Below, piece after piece: positions 1 through 8,492 of a stretch of DNA of 64,000 nt. A program made the translations under genes and the position numbers. This DNA comes from Oceanibium sediminis. GTDB lineage: Bacteria; Pseudomonadota; Alphaproteobacteria; Rhodobacterales; Rhodobacteraceae. Every line of letters begins with the position of its first letter. Positions within the stretch are counted from its first letter, which is position 1. The stretch is from assembly GCF_003265325.1 (NCBI RefSeq), contig NZ_QGNX01000001.1, positions 868,001-932,000 of the forward strand, written 5' to 3'. The notes below the pieces were generated by a model, which was not told the DNA's origin, ran no database searches, and was given only the letters and a program-made list of their open reading frames with translations.

Positions 1-650
1 GCCTCGAACTCGCGCCCGAAGGGCACGAAGCTTGGCGGCGCGTTGCGGAACAGCCCGTCCTGCACCCAGGCATAGCGTACCCGTGGCGCGCCGTTCTGGC
101 TGCGGAAGCAGTCGTTCAGGAACGGCAGGCCGGTGTCGATCACCGCGGTTACCACCACGCCCTCTGCCGGGGCGGTGTTGGGCAGCTGTACGGGGTCGCG
201 CTGGGTTTCATCCCCAAGGGAATCTTCGGGCAGGATGGGCCCGTGCGCGGCAAGGAACAGGTCGTTGCGCGGATGCTCGGGGTCGCCAGAGCCGCTTTGC
301 TGGCGCATCAACTCGAACAGCGCCTCGTCGGCCAGTACGGAATAGAGCGTATCGCCGCCGCGCGTGACCGGATCGCGGCCCCGTTCGCGCCCCGGATTTG
401 CGCGGTAGGCCTTCGGGACCTTCACCTTCGGGCCGGGTTTGCGCGGCCCCTGTTCCTGCGCGAACGCAGCGATGCGCTGCTCGAGCGTGTCGATCTTTCC
501 CGATTTCACCTGCACGAGTACGGGCCGCAGCGCGCCCCGTGACTCCGGTTTTCGGGCGGGATCGGCGAAAAAGCTCCAATCCGCGGCGGCATCGGCGTTG
601 GGCGATGTTTCCACCACCTTCCACCCCTTGGTCTGCGTCGGCCTGGCCAT
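1..650 (-). CDS. S8 (subtilisin-like) serine protease, partial
   Basis: The reading frame opens at an ATG at 650 behind a strong AGGAGGGG Shine-Dalgarno sequence and runs off the left edge, so only about 216 residues are visible. Residues about 165-180 read VVVTAVIDTGLPF, which matches the strand carrying the catalytic Asp of subtilases (consensus VAVIDTG). The catalytic His and Ser would lie beyond the window, so activity cannot be judged. No signal peptide is evident; the N-terminus is polar, with a KPGPKVKVPKAYR stretch near residue 85. It sits 40 nt after the haloperoxidase-like gene on the same strand, so co-transcription with it and with the upstream cyclase is likely. Assignment rests on one motif. 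Confidence 0.6.
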   Translation of the reverse strand, partial: MARPTQTKGWKVVETSPNADAAADWSFFADPARKPESRGALRPVLVQVKSGKIDTLEQRIAAFAQEQGPRKPGPKVKVPKAYRANPGRERGRDPVTRGGDTLYSVLADEALFELMRQQSGSGDPEHPRNDLFLAAHGPILPEDSLGDETQRDPVQLPNTAPAEGVVVTAVIDTGLPFLNDCFRSQNGAPRVRYAWVQDGLFRNAPPSFVPFGREFE

Positions 651-690
651 GAACACCCCTCCTACTCCCCTTGTCAGAGACCCGGTCGGG

Positions 691-1842
691 TCAGGCCCAC
701 TCGGCGATGGCTTTTTCCCAGACGTAGTTCAGGGTCGGGGATTGCTGGTCAGCATTGATCGACTGAACCCCGAGGTCACTGGTGCCCGTGGTCGCCGTCT
801 GCCGGTTGGTGACCAGGTCGAACATCGTTTCGGGCCGGAAATCGCCGCTGAAGGCGGGGCCGTCGAATGCCCACGCGGTGTAGCTGGCGGTCATCGGCGG
901 CATGGAGGGTTTCGCCGAAGCGCGGGCGACGAAATACGCGCCCAGCGTCATGCCGAGGCTGGCCCCCGCCGCGCTGTCCACGGGGAAATGCACCCCGGCG
1001 ACGGTGCGGTTCACGGCGATGCGCGCAGCAAGGCGGAAGAACTGCGCGCGCCAGCTGACATCGGCATAGACCGGGTTGCCAGACGCCTCCAGCACGTGGT
1101 CCAGAACCATGGCGACGATATGCGCCTCCGTCGCGTGACCAGAGGGCAGGGTGCCGTGCTGGGGCGTGGGAATGATCGCCTGCATCTGGGGCGAGAATTC
1201 CACCGGCCGCCGGCATGCCAGCGCGTTCTTGAACTGCATCTCGGTGAAATGCGCCAGGTGCAGCGCGGCCAGCACCAGCTGGTAGGTATAGGGCGTGCGC
1301 CCCGGATCGAGGAAGGCGATGGAGCCGAAGAAGGCGGTCGGCAGGTCGAGCTGGGCCTCGATCTCGATCCAGCGGTCGTTGCGCAGGTCGGCGTAGTTGT
1401 CGATGTACTCAAGCTGGTCGCGGAACTGGTCCTCGCTCGGGCGAGTCATCTTCATCAACGGGTGATAGGTTGCGGTCGGCGCCGCCGCGCCAGAGGTCTG
1501 CCCGTTGGTTTCCAGGTGCCACGCCTGCGCGGTATCGCCGTCCATCGTGAAGCCGATCCGAGACACCAGCTCATAGGTCAGCAGGCTTTCGCGCACCTGC
1601 GCGCCCCAGAGCTTGAAGTTCTGCGGATCGTCTGTGGGCAGCGGCGCCGGTACCTGCGCGGGCGGGGCATAGGCCCCAACGATGCCGTCACGGTTGGTGA
1701 TCAGCGCGGGCGCGACATAGGGCGCGACGGGAAGGCCGCCGTAGGCCGAATAAGCGGAATACGCGCTGTAGGCCGAGTATGCGCTGTAGGCTGAATAAGC
1801 GGAATACGCGCTGTAGGCGGATTGGGGCTTCACTCTGGTCAT
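691..1842 (-). CDS. Vanadium-haloperoxidase/PAP2-superfamily enzyme with N-terminal SAY repeats
   Basis: The product has 383 residues. It carries all three signature motifs of the vanadium haloperoxidase/acid phosphatase superfamily: K205-x6-R212-P213, PSGH at 233-236, and R279-x5-H285-x3-D289. These residues bind vanadate or phosphate, and His285 would be the axial or nucleophilic ligand. The protein could therefore be a haloperoxidase or a phosphatase; the soluble character and length favour the haloperoxidase side. Residues 8-34 are nine perfect Ser-Ala-Tyr triplets, which are not part of the known fold. The start is ATG 1842 with GAGGA upstream; a GTG lies directly before it. The gene lies between a nucleotidyl cyclase gene (46-nt gap) and an S8 protease gene (40-nt gap), all on one strand. 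Confidence 0.8.
   Translation of the reverse strand: MTRVKPQSAYSAYSAYSAYSAYSAYSAYSAYSAYGGLPVAPYVAPALITNRDGIVGAYAPPAQVPAPLPTDDPQNFKLWGAQVRESLLTYELVSRIGFTMDGDTAQAWHLETNGQTSGAAAPTATYHPLMKMTRPSEDQFRDQLEYIDNYADLRNDRWIEIEAQLDLPTAFFGSIAFLDPGRTPYTYQLVLAALHLAHFTEMQFKNALACRRPVEFSPQMQAIIPTPQHGTLPSGHATEAHIVAMVLDHVLEASGNPVYADVSWRAQFFRLAARIAVNRTVAGVHFPVDSAAGASLGMTLGAYFVARASAKPSMPPMTASYTAWAFDGPAFSGDFRPETMFDLVTNRQTATTGTSDLGVQSINADQQSPTLNYVWEKAIAEWA
1741..1821 (-). repeat. In-gene tandem repeat encoding (Ser-Ala-Tyr)x9
   Basis: An 81-bp tract encodes nine SAY triplets. Synonymous codons vary (TCC, AGC, TCA, TCG; GCC, GCG, GCT, GCA; TAC, TAT), so selection seems to act on the peptide. A 26-nt block is repeated exactly at 1748-1773 and 1793-1818, a 45-bp period, showing that part of the tract grew by duplication of a five-triplet unit. 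Confidence 0.95.
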
Positions 1843-1888
1843 CACTTGTTCCTCGGCTGTTAATCTACAATCATGACGTTTTGAAACT

Positions 1889-3673
1889 TCAGCTGGGCAC
1901 CCCTGCCGCGCGCAGGATCTCGGCGATCTTCTTGCCCATCTTGTAATTTGCCGCCGGGTTCTGCCGCTCCCACTTGGTGACGGTCAGTTCCGGCTCCAGG
2001 GCGACCATGCTGGCGATGGTGTCCCGGGCGGCGGCCTGGTCCCCGGTTTGCCATTGCGCCACCGCCAGGGTGCGCAGGGTGGAGGTATGCGTCGCGTTCG
2101 CGCGCAGCGAGCGTTCGGCGAAGGGCAACGCCTCGGCCGGTTTGTTGGCGGCGATATAGGCGGCGGCGGTCAGGCAGTCGAAATAGTACTGCTGCGGATC
2201 GAAGGGGGACTTCGACTGCGCCGTCTCGCTGAAGCGGATCGCTTCATCGCCCTCGTCGCGGAAGGCGTGCATCGTGCCCTTCAGCAGGTTCGCTAGCGCC
2301 GAGTTCGGGTTGAAGGACAGGGCGCGGGAATACTGCGCCTCGGCGTGTTCGAAATCCTTGGACAGGTTGGTCTGCACCAGCCCGTCGATGGTCAGGGCCT
2401 GCTCGCAATCGGGGTTCAGGTCCAGCGCGCGGGCGGTGCGATCCTCGGCCAGGCGCTGTTCGCGGGTGGGATCGTCGGTCCAGCCCTGCTGCACCTTCAG
2501 CACGTGCCAGTTGCCCATCCAGGCCAGCGGCGCGGAGTGGCGGGGGTTCCGCTCGATCGTGGCTTCGAGCATGGCGCTGGCGTAGTTGAAGTCGGTCAGC
2601 GACAGGCGGTACATCGCGTTGATCGCCGCCAGCATCAGGGTGTAGCTTTCCACCGTGCGCACCGGCAGGGCGCGGGCGCGCTGCAACTCGCGGCTCAGCA
2701 CGGCTTTGCCGACCTCTCCGGCGATGCGCGCGATGACGTCCTGGTCGCCCATCAGCAGGTCGGTGACATTTTCCTTGCAGCGCTCGGACCAGATCACCTG
2801 TTTCGAGCGGACCTCCGTCAGGTCGAGCGACAGGTGCAGGGTCACGCCATCCTCGACCACGGTGCCGGTCATCACGTGGCTGGCGTCCAGAAGGTCCGCG
2901 ATCTCGTCCAGCGATTTGTCCGAGGCGACGAAGGGCGCGGTCGACAGGCGCGAGATGACGTTCAGGTGCGGCGACTGGCCGAAAGCGCGGATCAGCTCCT
3001 CCGCCAGGATCTGGCCGGTGGCCCCGGACTGGCACGCCGGTGCGCCCAGCGTGCGCAGCGGGATCACCGCGATCGTGGGCAGCAGGGGCTTTGCCAGCAC
3101 CGGCAGGCGGATGCGCTGGCCCGTCTCGGCGACGGGCGACAGCCGATAGGCGCGCACCGGCTTCTTGACGTGCTTCAGGAAGCATTCGCTCAGGTCAACG
3201 ATATCCGCATCGACGCCGTTGACGATCTGGTCGCGCACCGCCGCCGAGACGATGATCTCACCCGGATCGCCCAGCGCGCAGAGCCTTGCGGCGATGTTGA
3301 CGTTGTGCCCGTAAACGTCGTGCTCATCCACCAGCAGCTCGCCAAGGTCGAGCCCCTGGCGCAGGTGCAGCTTGCGATCCTCGGGCAGGTCGGTGTTCAG
3401 GGTCTTGGCGATGGCGCGGATGCCGAAGGCGATGGGCAGCGCATCGGCGACGCTCTGCGCCTCGATCAGCAAGCCGTCGCCAAGGCTCTTGACCAGGCGC
3501 GCGCGCTTGCCCGGCAGAAGCACCTCTTCGGTATGCGCGACGATGCGGCGCCAGTGGGCGACGGCGGTGTTCTGGTCCGTCTCGATCAGGCGCACGGATT
3601 CGACGATGTCGACGATCAACACCGTTCGCGTTTCCCGCACAAACCAATCCTCAGACCGCAGCGTGTCCGGCAT
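1889..3673 (-). CDS. Class III adenylate/guanylate cyclase with TolB-like domain and TPR repeats
   Basis: The protein has 594 residues. The cyclase domain occupies about residues 15-190: metal-binding Asp candidates are D22 (VDIVES) and D66 (KSLGDG), and the transition-state Asn-Arg pair is N126/R130 in YGHNVNIAARL. It is followed by a TolB-like N-terminal domain at about 205-340 (TIAVIPLRTLG) and a helical TPR region at about 360-590. This is a common alphaproteobacterial arrangement that makes cAMP and is presumed to sense protein partners. A GTG at 3700 extends the frame by nine codons, but ATG 3673 has a GGGG tract at Shine-Dalgarno spacing and is preferred. It heads the set containing the SAY-repeat enzyme and the S8 protease. 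The substrate (ATP or GTP) cannot be read from the sequence with confidence. Confidence 0.88.
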   Translation of the reverse strand: MPDTLRSEDWFVRETRTVLIVDIVESVRLIETDQNTAVAHWRRIVAHTEEVLLPGKRARLVKSLGDGLLIEAQSVADALPIAFGIRAIAKTLNTDLPEDRKLHLRQGLDLGELLVDEHDVYGHNVNIAARLCALGDPGEIIVSAAVRDQIVNGVDADIVDLSECFLKHVKKPVRAYRLSPVAETGQRIRLPVLAKPLLPTIAVIPLRTLGAPACQSGATGQILAEELIRAFGQSPHLNVISRLSTAPFVASDKSLDEIADLLDASHVMTGTVVEDGVTLHLSLDLTEVRSKQVIWSERCKENVTDLLMGDQDVIARIAGEVGKAVLSRELQRARALPVRTVESYTLMLAAINAMYRLSLTDFNYASAMLEATIERNPRHSAPLAWMGNWHVLKVQQGWTDDPTREQRLAEDRTARALDLNPDCEQALTIDGLVQTNLSKDFEHAEAQYSRALSFNPNSALANLLKGTMHAFRDEGDEAIRFSETAQSKSPFDPQQYYFDCLTAAAYIAANKPAEALPFAERSLRANATHTSTLRTLAVAQWQTGDQAAARDTIASMVALEPELTVTKWERQNPAANYKMGKKIAEILRAAGVPS

Positions 3674-3820
3674 GAACCCCAATTTCCCCCCAAAAACCAC
3701 ATGTTGGGCATTTCCGGGATACCGCGTGGCAACGGGTTAACGGAAGGGAAATCTTGTCGGAACTTAGTTAATATGCACAGTCGGAGGCGTTGTTCGGCCC
3801 GCAATGCCCCCGGAACCGCC

Positions 3821-3838
3821 CTGAAACGCCCGTTTCAG
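3821..3838. other. Small perfect hairpin at the livF stop
   Basis: CTGAAAC-gccc-GTTTCAG forms a 7-8 bp stem that contains the livF stop codon. No T-run follows on the minus strand, so it may protect the liv mRNA 3' end or reduce read-through into the cyclase gene. It is not a classic terminator. The remaining roughly 150 bp before the cyclase gene is A/T-richer and presumably holds that gene's promoter. Confidence 0.4.
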
Positions 3839-4527
3839 ACCCCGAGAAGCTGCGCCGCCGTCGCGCTGTCCAGCGCGTCGATCTGCCCGGTCCAGACAGA
3901 GCGGCCCCGCTCCAGCACCACGCAGCGATCCGCCACGCCGGAGAGTTCGCGCAAGGATTTGTCCACCACGAGGATGCTCATCCCCGTGTCCCGCTTCAGC
4001 CGGGCGATGGCGGACCAGATCTCGGTCCGGATGATCGGGGCGAGCCCTTCGGTCGCCTCGTCCAGGATCAGCAGGCGCGGATTGGTCATCAGCGCGCGGG
4101 CGATGGCCAGCATCTGCTGCTCCCCGCCGGAGAGGGAGGCGGCGACCTGGCCGCGCCGCTCCGCCAGGCGGGGGAACAGCGCCTCGACCGCGGCGCGGTC
4201 CCACGGGCCGGGGCGGGCGGCTGCGAGCAGGTTCTCGGACACCGTCAGCGGCGCGAAACAGCGCCGCCCCTCGGGCACCAGCCCAAGGCCGAGGCGCGCG
4301 GCCCGGTGCGCGGGCAGGACGCGCAGGTCATGCCCGTCAAAGCGGATGGTGCCGTGGGTGGCGGGCAGCAGGCGGGTCAGGCAGCGGATCGTCGTGGTCT
4401 TGCCCATGCCGTTGCGGCCCATGAGCGCCAGCACTTCGCCTTCGGCTATGCGCAGGTCCACGCCGAACAGCGTCTGGCTATGGCCATAGGCAGCCTGAAG
4501 CCCCGCGATTTCCAGCAAAGCGCTCAT
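3835..4527 (-). CDS. livF: Branched-chain/amide amino-acid ABC importer, ATP-binding subunit LivF
   Basis: A 230-residue nucleotide-binding protein, the usual LivF length. Walker A is GRNGMGKTT near residues 37-45, the ABC signature SLSGGEQQ lies near 135, and Walker B LLILDEATEGLAP near 153-165; the EGLAP ending is typical of LivF. It powers uptake of branched-chain or related amino acids together with LivG at the inner membrane. Its ATG overlaps the livG stop as ATGA, indicating translational coupling at the end of livJHMGF. The true ligand could be an amide or another amino acid, since HAAT systems vary widely. Confidence 0.93.
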   Translation of the reverse strand: MSALLEIAGLQAAYGHSQTLFGVDLRIAEGEVLALMGRNGMGKTTTIRCLTRLLPATHGTIRFDGHDLRVLPAHRAARLGLGLVPEGRRCFAPLTVSENLLAAARPGPWDRAAVEALFPRLAERRGQVAASLSGGEQQMLAIARALMTNPRLLILDEATEGLAPIIRTEIWSAIARLKRDTGMSILVVDKSLRELSGVADRCVVLERGRSVWTGQIDALDSATAAQLLGV

Positions 4528-5273
4528 GCGTCGGCCCCCAGGTAGGCGCGGCGGACCTCGGGGTCCTGGCGGATCTCCTCCACGCTGCCGGTGGCGATGA
4601 TGCGCCCGTAGTCCAGCACGCTGATCCGGTCCGCCAGGCGAAAGACTGCGTCCATGTCGTGTTCGACCAGTAGGATCGGCGCTTCGGCCTTCAGGGTTTC
4701 CAGCAGGGTGGTCATCTGCGCGGTGCCATCCGCGCCAAGGCCCGCCATCGGCTCGTCCAGCAGGAAGGCTTTCGGCTTCAGCGCCAGTGCCATGGCCAGT
4801 TCCAGCCGCCGGCGTTCGCCATGGGCCAGGTCGGCGGCGGGGATCGCGGCGCGCGCCTCCAGCCCGACGCGGGCGATCTGCGCCCTGGCGCTGCTCGTGG
4901 CGCTGCGGTCCTTCAGCGCGGGGCGGAACAGGCGGTAGCTGTGCCCGGCGGCCCCTTGGGCGGCCAGCACAACGTTTTGCAGCACGGTGAACTCAGGCAC
5001 CACGGCCGAGATCTGGAAGCTGCGCCCCAGCCCCAGCCGTGCGCGCGCCACCGTGTCCAGCGCGGTGACGTCCCGCCCGTTGAAGCGGATCTGCCCCGCG
5101 TCCGGGGCCAGCGCGCCGGAGATCAGCGCGATCAGCGTCGATTTCCCGGCCCCGTTCGGCCCGATCAGGGCGTGAATCTCCCCCTCCCGCAGGTCGAGCG
5201 AGACGTTGTCGGAAGCGACCAGCGCGCCGAAGGCCCGCGTGATCCCCTGCACCTGGAGCACCGGTTCAGCCAT
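4524..5273 (-). CDS. livG: Branched-chain amino-acid ABC importer, ATP-binding subunit LivG
   Basis: A 249-residue ATPase. Walker [11 protein letters not shown] is at about 36-45, the signature reads DLAHGERRRLELAMAL (a degenerate LAHGE signature normal for LivG), and Walker B is AFLLDEPMAGLG. The start at ATG 5273 (MAEPVLQVQG) fits the family; the longer in-frame extension upstream lies inside livM and is rejected. The gene overlaps livM by 8 nt and livF by 4 nt, so all liv genes are coupled. It would form the heteromeric NBD pair with LivF. Confidence 0.93.
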   Translation of the reverse strand: MAEPVLQVQGITRAFGALVASDNVSLDLREGEIHALIGPNGAGKSTLIALISGALAPDAGQIRFNGRDVTALDTVARARLGLGRSFQISAVVPEFTVLQNVVLAAQGAAGHSYRLFRPALKDRSATSSARAQIARVGLEARAAIPAADLAHGERRRLELAMALALKPKAFLLDEPMAGLGADGTAQMTTLLETLKAEAPILLVEHDMDAVFRLADRISVLDYGRIIATGSVEEIRQDPEVRRAYLGADA

Positions 5274-6249
5274 GGGCCACGTCCCGCCCCGCAAGGGTGC
5301 CGATGATGCCGCCGCGCGCGAACAGCACGACGCCCAGCAGCAGCGCGCCGAGGTAGACCTGCCAGTAGTCGCTGACGCCGCCCAGAACATGCTCCAGCGT
5401 GACCAGCAGCGCGGCCCCCGCCAGCGGGCCGAACAGCCGCCCGACGCCGCCGAGGATGACGATAACCATGATCTCTCCGCTCAGTTGCCAGCTGAACATG
5501 GTGGGGCTGACGAAGCGGTTGAGGTCCGCGAACAGCGCCCCCGCCAGCCCCGTGATCATGCCGGAGATGACGAAGGCGGTCAGGCGCAGCCGGAAGGGGC
5601 GCACGCCCACCGCCTCGACCCGGGCGGGGGCCTGGCGCGCCGCGTTCAGCGCCAGCCCGAAGGCCGAGCGCCCGAGCACATGCGCCAGCGCCATGGCGGC
5701 GGCCAGCACCGTGGCCGTCAGCGCGAAGAACTGCATCGGCACCAGCGTGTTCAGCCCCGGAAAGCCGTTGCGCACGTAGATGGACAGCCCATCCTCGCCC
5801 CCGTAGGCGGGCCAGGAAATGGCGAAGTAGTACAGCATCTGCCCGAAGGCGAGGGTGATCATGATGAAATAAACGCCTGAGGTCCGCAGGCTCAGCGCCC
5901 CGATCACGAGCGCGGCCAGACCGCTGGTCACCATCGCCACCAGCCAGATCACCGGCATGGACTTGGTGCCCTCGATCAGCAGCGGCCAGTCGGCGATGGG
6001 CGTGAAGGTCTGCGCATGGCTGGCGAGGATACCCATGGCATAGCCGCCGATCCCGAAGAACGCCGCATGGCCCAGGCTGATCAGCCCCCCGTGCCCGAGC
6101 GCGATGTTCAGCCCCACCGCCGCCAGCGCCAGGATCACGGCGCGGGTGGCCAGCGTCAGCAGGAACGGCTCGCCCGCGAAATGGGCGTAGACCGGCACCG
6201 CCAGGCACAGGGCCAGGACCGCGGTGTTGATCGCGATACCCCGGCTCAT
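5266..6249 (-). CDS. livM: Branched-chain amino-acid ABC importer permease LivM
   Basis: A 327-residue polytopic membrane protein with about nine hydrophobic segments, starting with AINTAVLALCLAVPVYA. The family motif GHGGLISLGHAAFFGIGGYAMG near residues 53-74 is clear, and the EAA-like coupling region lies around AARQAPARVEAVGV. It pairs with LivH to form the channel. Its ATG overlaps the livH stop (ATGA) and its 3' end overlaps livG by 8 nt, so the order livJ-H-M-G-F is conserved. Confidence 0.93.
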   Translation of the reverse strand: MSRGIAINTAVLALCLAVPVYAHFAGEPFLLTLATRAVILALAAVGLNIALGHGGLISLGHAAFFGIGGYAMGILASHAQTFTPIADWPLLIEGTKSMPVIWLVAMVTSGLAALVIGALSLRTSGVYFIMITLAFGQMLYYFAISWPAYGGEDGLSIYVRNGFPGLNTLVPMQFFALTATVLAAAMALAHVLGRSAFGLALNAARQAPARVEAVGVRPFRLRLTAFVISGMITGLAGALFADLNRFVSPTMFSWQLSGEIMVIVILGGVGRLFGPLAGAALLVTLEHVLGGVSDYWQVYLGALLLGVVLFARGGIIGTLAGRDVAHG

Positions 6250-7160
6250 GCGCGCGCCCCGTAAAGGCCCGTGGGCCGCAGGATCAGCACTACCGCCATC
6301 AGGATGTAGATCAGCATCGAGGCGAGCGCCGAGCCGATCGCCGTGGCGCTGCTCGCCTCCATCACCTGGCCGAAGGCGATGGGCAGCAGGTAGCCCCCCA
6401 GCGTGTCCGTCAGCCCCACGAGGATTGCGCCCACCAGCGCCCCTTTGACCGAGCCGATGCCCCCGATCACGATCACCACGAAGGCCAGGATCAGCACGGG
6501 TTCGCCCATGCCCACCTGCACCGACTGGATCGCGCCCACCATGGCCCCCGCCAGGCCCGCGAGCGCTGCGCCGAGCGCGAACACCAGCGTATAGAGGCGA
6601 GAGATGTCGATGCCGAGGGCCGCAATCATCTCGCGGTCCGCCTCTCCGGCTCGGATGCGGATGCCAAGGCGGGTGCGGGTGATCAGCAGGTAGAGGCCCA
6701 GCGCGACGGCAAGGCCGACGCCGATGATCGCGAGGCGATAGCGCGAATACTCGATCCCGCCGGGCAGCGACACGGGGCCTGACAGCCAGGCCGGGATGTC
6801 GAGGTACAAGGGAAACGAGCCGAAGGCCCAGCGCGTGCCCTCGGAAAAGATCAGGATCAGCGCGAAGGTGGCCAGCACCTGGTCAAGGTGGTCCCGGTCG
6901 TAAAGCCTGCGGATCACCGCCACCTCGATCAGCGCGCCCGCGGCGGCGGCGGCGGCCAGGCTGGCGGCGAGCGCCAGCAGGAAGGATCCGGTTGCCCCGG
7001 CCACGGCGGCGGCGGCGAACGCGCCGATCATGTAGAGTGAGCCGTGGGCTAGGTTGATCAGCCCCATGACGCCGAAGACCAGAGTCAGCCCGGCGGCCAT
7101 CAGGAACAGCATCACGCCGAACTGAAGCCCGTTCAGCACCTGTTCGATCAGCAGAAGCAT
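6246..7160 (-). CDS. livH: Branched-chain amino-acid ABC importer permease LivH
   Basis: A 304-residue permease. The N-terminal LNGLQFGVMLFLMAAGLTLVFG and LINLAHGSLYMIGAF segments are diagnostic of LivH, and AGEADREMIAALGI is the cytoplasmic coupling loop. About eight membrane helices are predicted by eye. It is the first gene after the binding protein, separated by 58 bp that contain a strong hairpin, so its expression is probably lower than that of livJ. Confidence 0.93.
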   Translation of the reverse strand: MLLLIEQVLNGLQFGVMLFLMAAGLTLVFGVMGLINLAHGSLYMIGAFAAAAVAGATGSFLLALAASLAAAAAAGALIEVAVIRRLYDRDHLDQVLATFALILIFSEGTRWAFGSFPLYLDIPAWLSGPVSLPGGIEYSRYRLAIIGVGLAVALGLYLLITRTRLGIRIRAGEADREMIAALGIDISRLYTLVFALGAALAGLAGAMVGAIQSVQVGMGEPVLILAFVVIVIGGIGSVKGALVGAILVGLTDTLGGYLLPIAFGQVMEASSATAIGSALASMLIYILMAVVLILRPTGLYGARA

Positions 7161-7183
7161 GGGGAATTCCGGTGTCGGGTGGT

Positions 7184-7208
7184 CTCAGGCGGCGCGGGGC
7201 CGCCTGAG
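7184..7208 (-). other. Intercistronic hairpin between livJ and livH
   Basis: CTCAGGCGGC (7184-7193) and GCCGCCTGAG (7199-7208) form a perfect 10-bp stem with a 5-nt loop, 10 nt past the livJ stop on the transcribed strand. No U-run follows. It probably protects the livJ message or partially terminates, giving more binding protein than membrane subunits. Confidence 0.75.
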
Positions 7209-7218
7209 ACGCGCAGGC

Positions 7219-8370
7219 TTACATTTTGCAGTCGTCGATGAAGACGTTGCCGTGATCTTCCAGCGCCACGCCGACCAGCTTGTTGGTCAGAACGTCGCCC
7301 TCGCGCACAACCTCGCGGACGTAGATGTTCTGGATCGGGTGCTGGTTCGACGCAAAGGCGAAATCGCCGCGTACGCTGTCGAAGTCCGCCGCCATCAGCG
7401 CGGCGCGGAACGCCTCCTGATCGGAGGGGCTGGCGGTTTCAAGCGCGCTCAGCATCAGGTTCGCGGTGTCGAACCCCTGGCTGGCGTAAAGCGAGGGCAG
7501 ACGCCCGTATTCCGCCTGGAAGCTTTCCACGAAGGCGGCGTTGGCGGCGTTGTCCAGGTCCTTGGACCACTGCGAGGTGTTCTTGACCCCGAGCGCGGCG
7601 TCGCCCACCGCCTGGAGGATGCCCTGGTCGAAGCTAAACGCCGGGCCGACGACGGGAATGTCCACGCCGCTGTCCGCATACTGCTTCAGGAAGCTGATCC
7701 CCATGCCGCCGGGCAGGAAGAAATAGACCGAGTCCGCGCCCGAGTTGCGGATCTGCGCGATCTCGGCGGCGTAGTCGGTCTGGCCGAGCTGGGTGAAGAC
7801 CTCGCCCGCCAGGTCACCGTCGTACATGCGCTTGTAGCCGGTCAGCGCGTCCTGCCCCGCGGGGTAGTTCGGCGCCAGGATGAAGCTGTTGGCATAGCCC
7901 GCGCTTTTCGCGTAAGCGCCCGCCGCCTCGTGCAGGTTGTCGTTCTGCCAGGCGACGTTGAAGTAGAGCGGGTTGCACTGGGCGCCCGCCAGTGCCGACG
8001 GCCCCGCGTTGGGAGAGAGGTAGAATTTGCCCTGCGCCACCGCGCTGGGCACCACGGCCATGGCGAGGTTGGACCAGATGATGCCGGTCATGATGTCCAC
8101 CTTTTCGGACTGGATCATCTTGTCGGCCAGTTGCACGGCAATGTCGGGTTTGCGCTGATCGTCCTCGATCACCACCTCGATGTCGTCGCGGCCCGACTGG
8201 GCGATGGCCAGCATGAAGCCGTCGCGCACGTCGATGCCAAGGCCCGCGCCGCCGCCCGAAAGCGTGGTGATCATACCGACCTTCACGCCGCCGTGGCCGT
8301 CAGCCAGCGCCGCCACGGGGGCCATCGCCGTCAGGGATACGGCCAGCGCCGCGCAAACAAGCTTGTTCAT
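7219..8370 (-). CDS. livJ: Branched-chain/amide amino-acid periplasmic binding protein LivJ-type
   Basis: A 383-residue exported binding protein. The signal peptide is about 23 residues (MNKLVCAALAVSLTAMAPVAALA, then DGHGG). The mature start KVGMITTLSGGGAGLGIDVRDGF is typical of peripla_BP_6 (type I) receptors, and SPNAGPSALAG and FILAPNYPAGQDA are conserved ligand-cleft stretches. It delivers ligand to LivHMGF. The neighbouring catabolic genes make an amino acid or imino-acid ligand plausible, but specificity is not visible. A 122-bp gap upstream, after the cyclodeaminase-like gene, may hold its own promoter. Confidence 0.9.
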   Translation of the reverse strand: MNKLVCAALAVSLTAMAPVAALADGHGGVKVGMITTLSGGGAGLGIDVRDGFMLAIAQSGRDDIEVVIEDDQRKPDIAVQLADKMIQSEKVDIMTGIIWSNLAMAVVPSAVAQGKFYLSPNAGPSALAGAQCNPLYFNVAWQNDNLHEAAGAYAKSAGYANSFILAPNYPAGQDALTGYKRMYDGDLAGEVFTQLGQTDYAAEIAQIRNSGADSVYFFLPGGMGISFLKQYADSGVDIPVVGPAFSFDQGILQAVGDAALGVKNTSQWSKDLDNAANAAFVESFQAEYGRLPSLYASQGFDTANLMLSALETASPSDQEAFRAALMAADFDSVRGDFAFASNQHPIQNIYVREVVREGDVLTNKLVGVALEDHGNVFIDDCKM

Positions 8371-8492
8371 TCCATCCTCCTCGTTGGTCTTGAGCCGTCC
8401 GTTCCCACAAGGGGCGGGCCGGTGACCTTCTTACGCGGAGCTTGGGGCAGCGCAAAGGCCATTCTTTCAGGGATCAGTGCGCGCAGGCCCGC

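Noticed and set aside
439-1794. A 451-codon plus-strand open frame opposite the haloperoxidase gene
   Set aside because: The minus strand shows all three PAP2 motifs; the plus frame has no domain or ribosome site and is a mirror of codon bias.
1741-1821. CRISPR-like or microsatellite array
   Set aside because: Units are 9 nt with synonymous variation, stay in frame and encode SAY; there are no spacers.
2345-4489. A 714-codon open frame on the plus strand across the cyclase and livF genes
   Set aside because: It is antisense to two well-supported genes, lacks any recognisable domain and reads Gln/Arg/His-rich, as expected from the reverse frame of GC-rich coding DNA.
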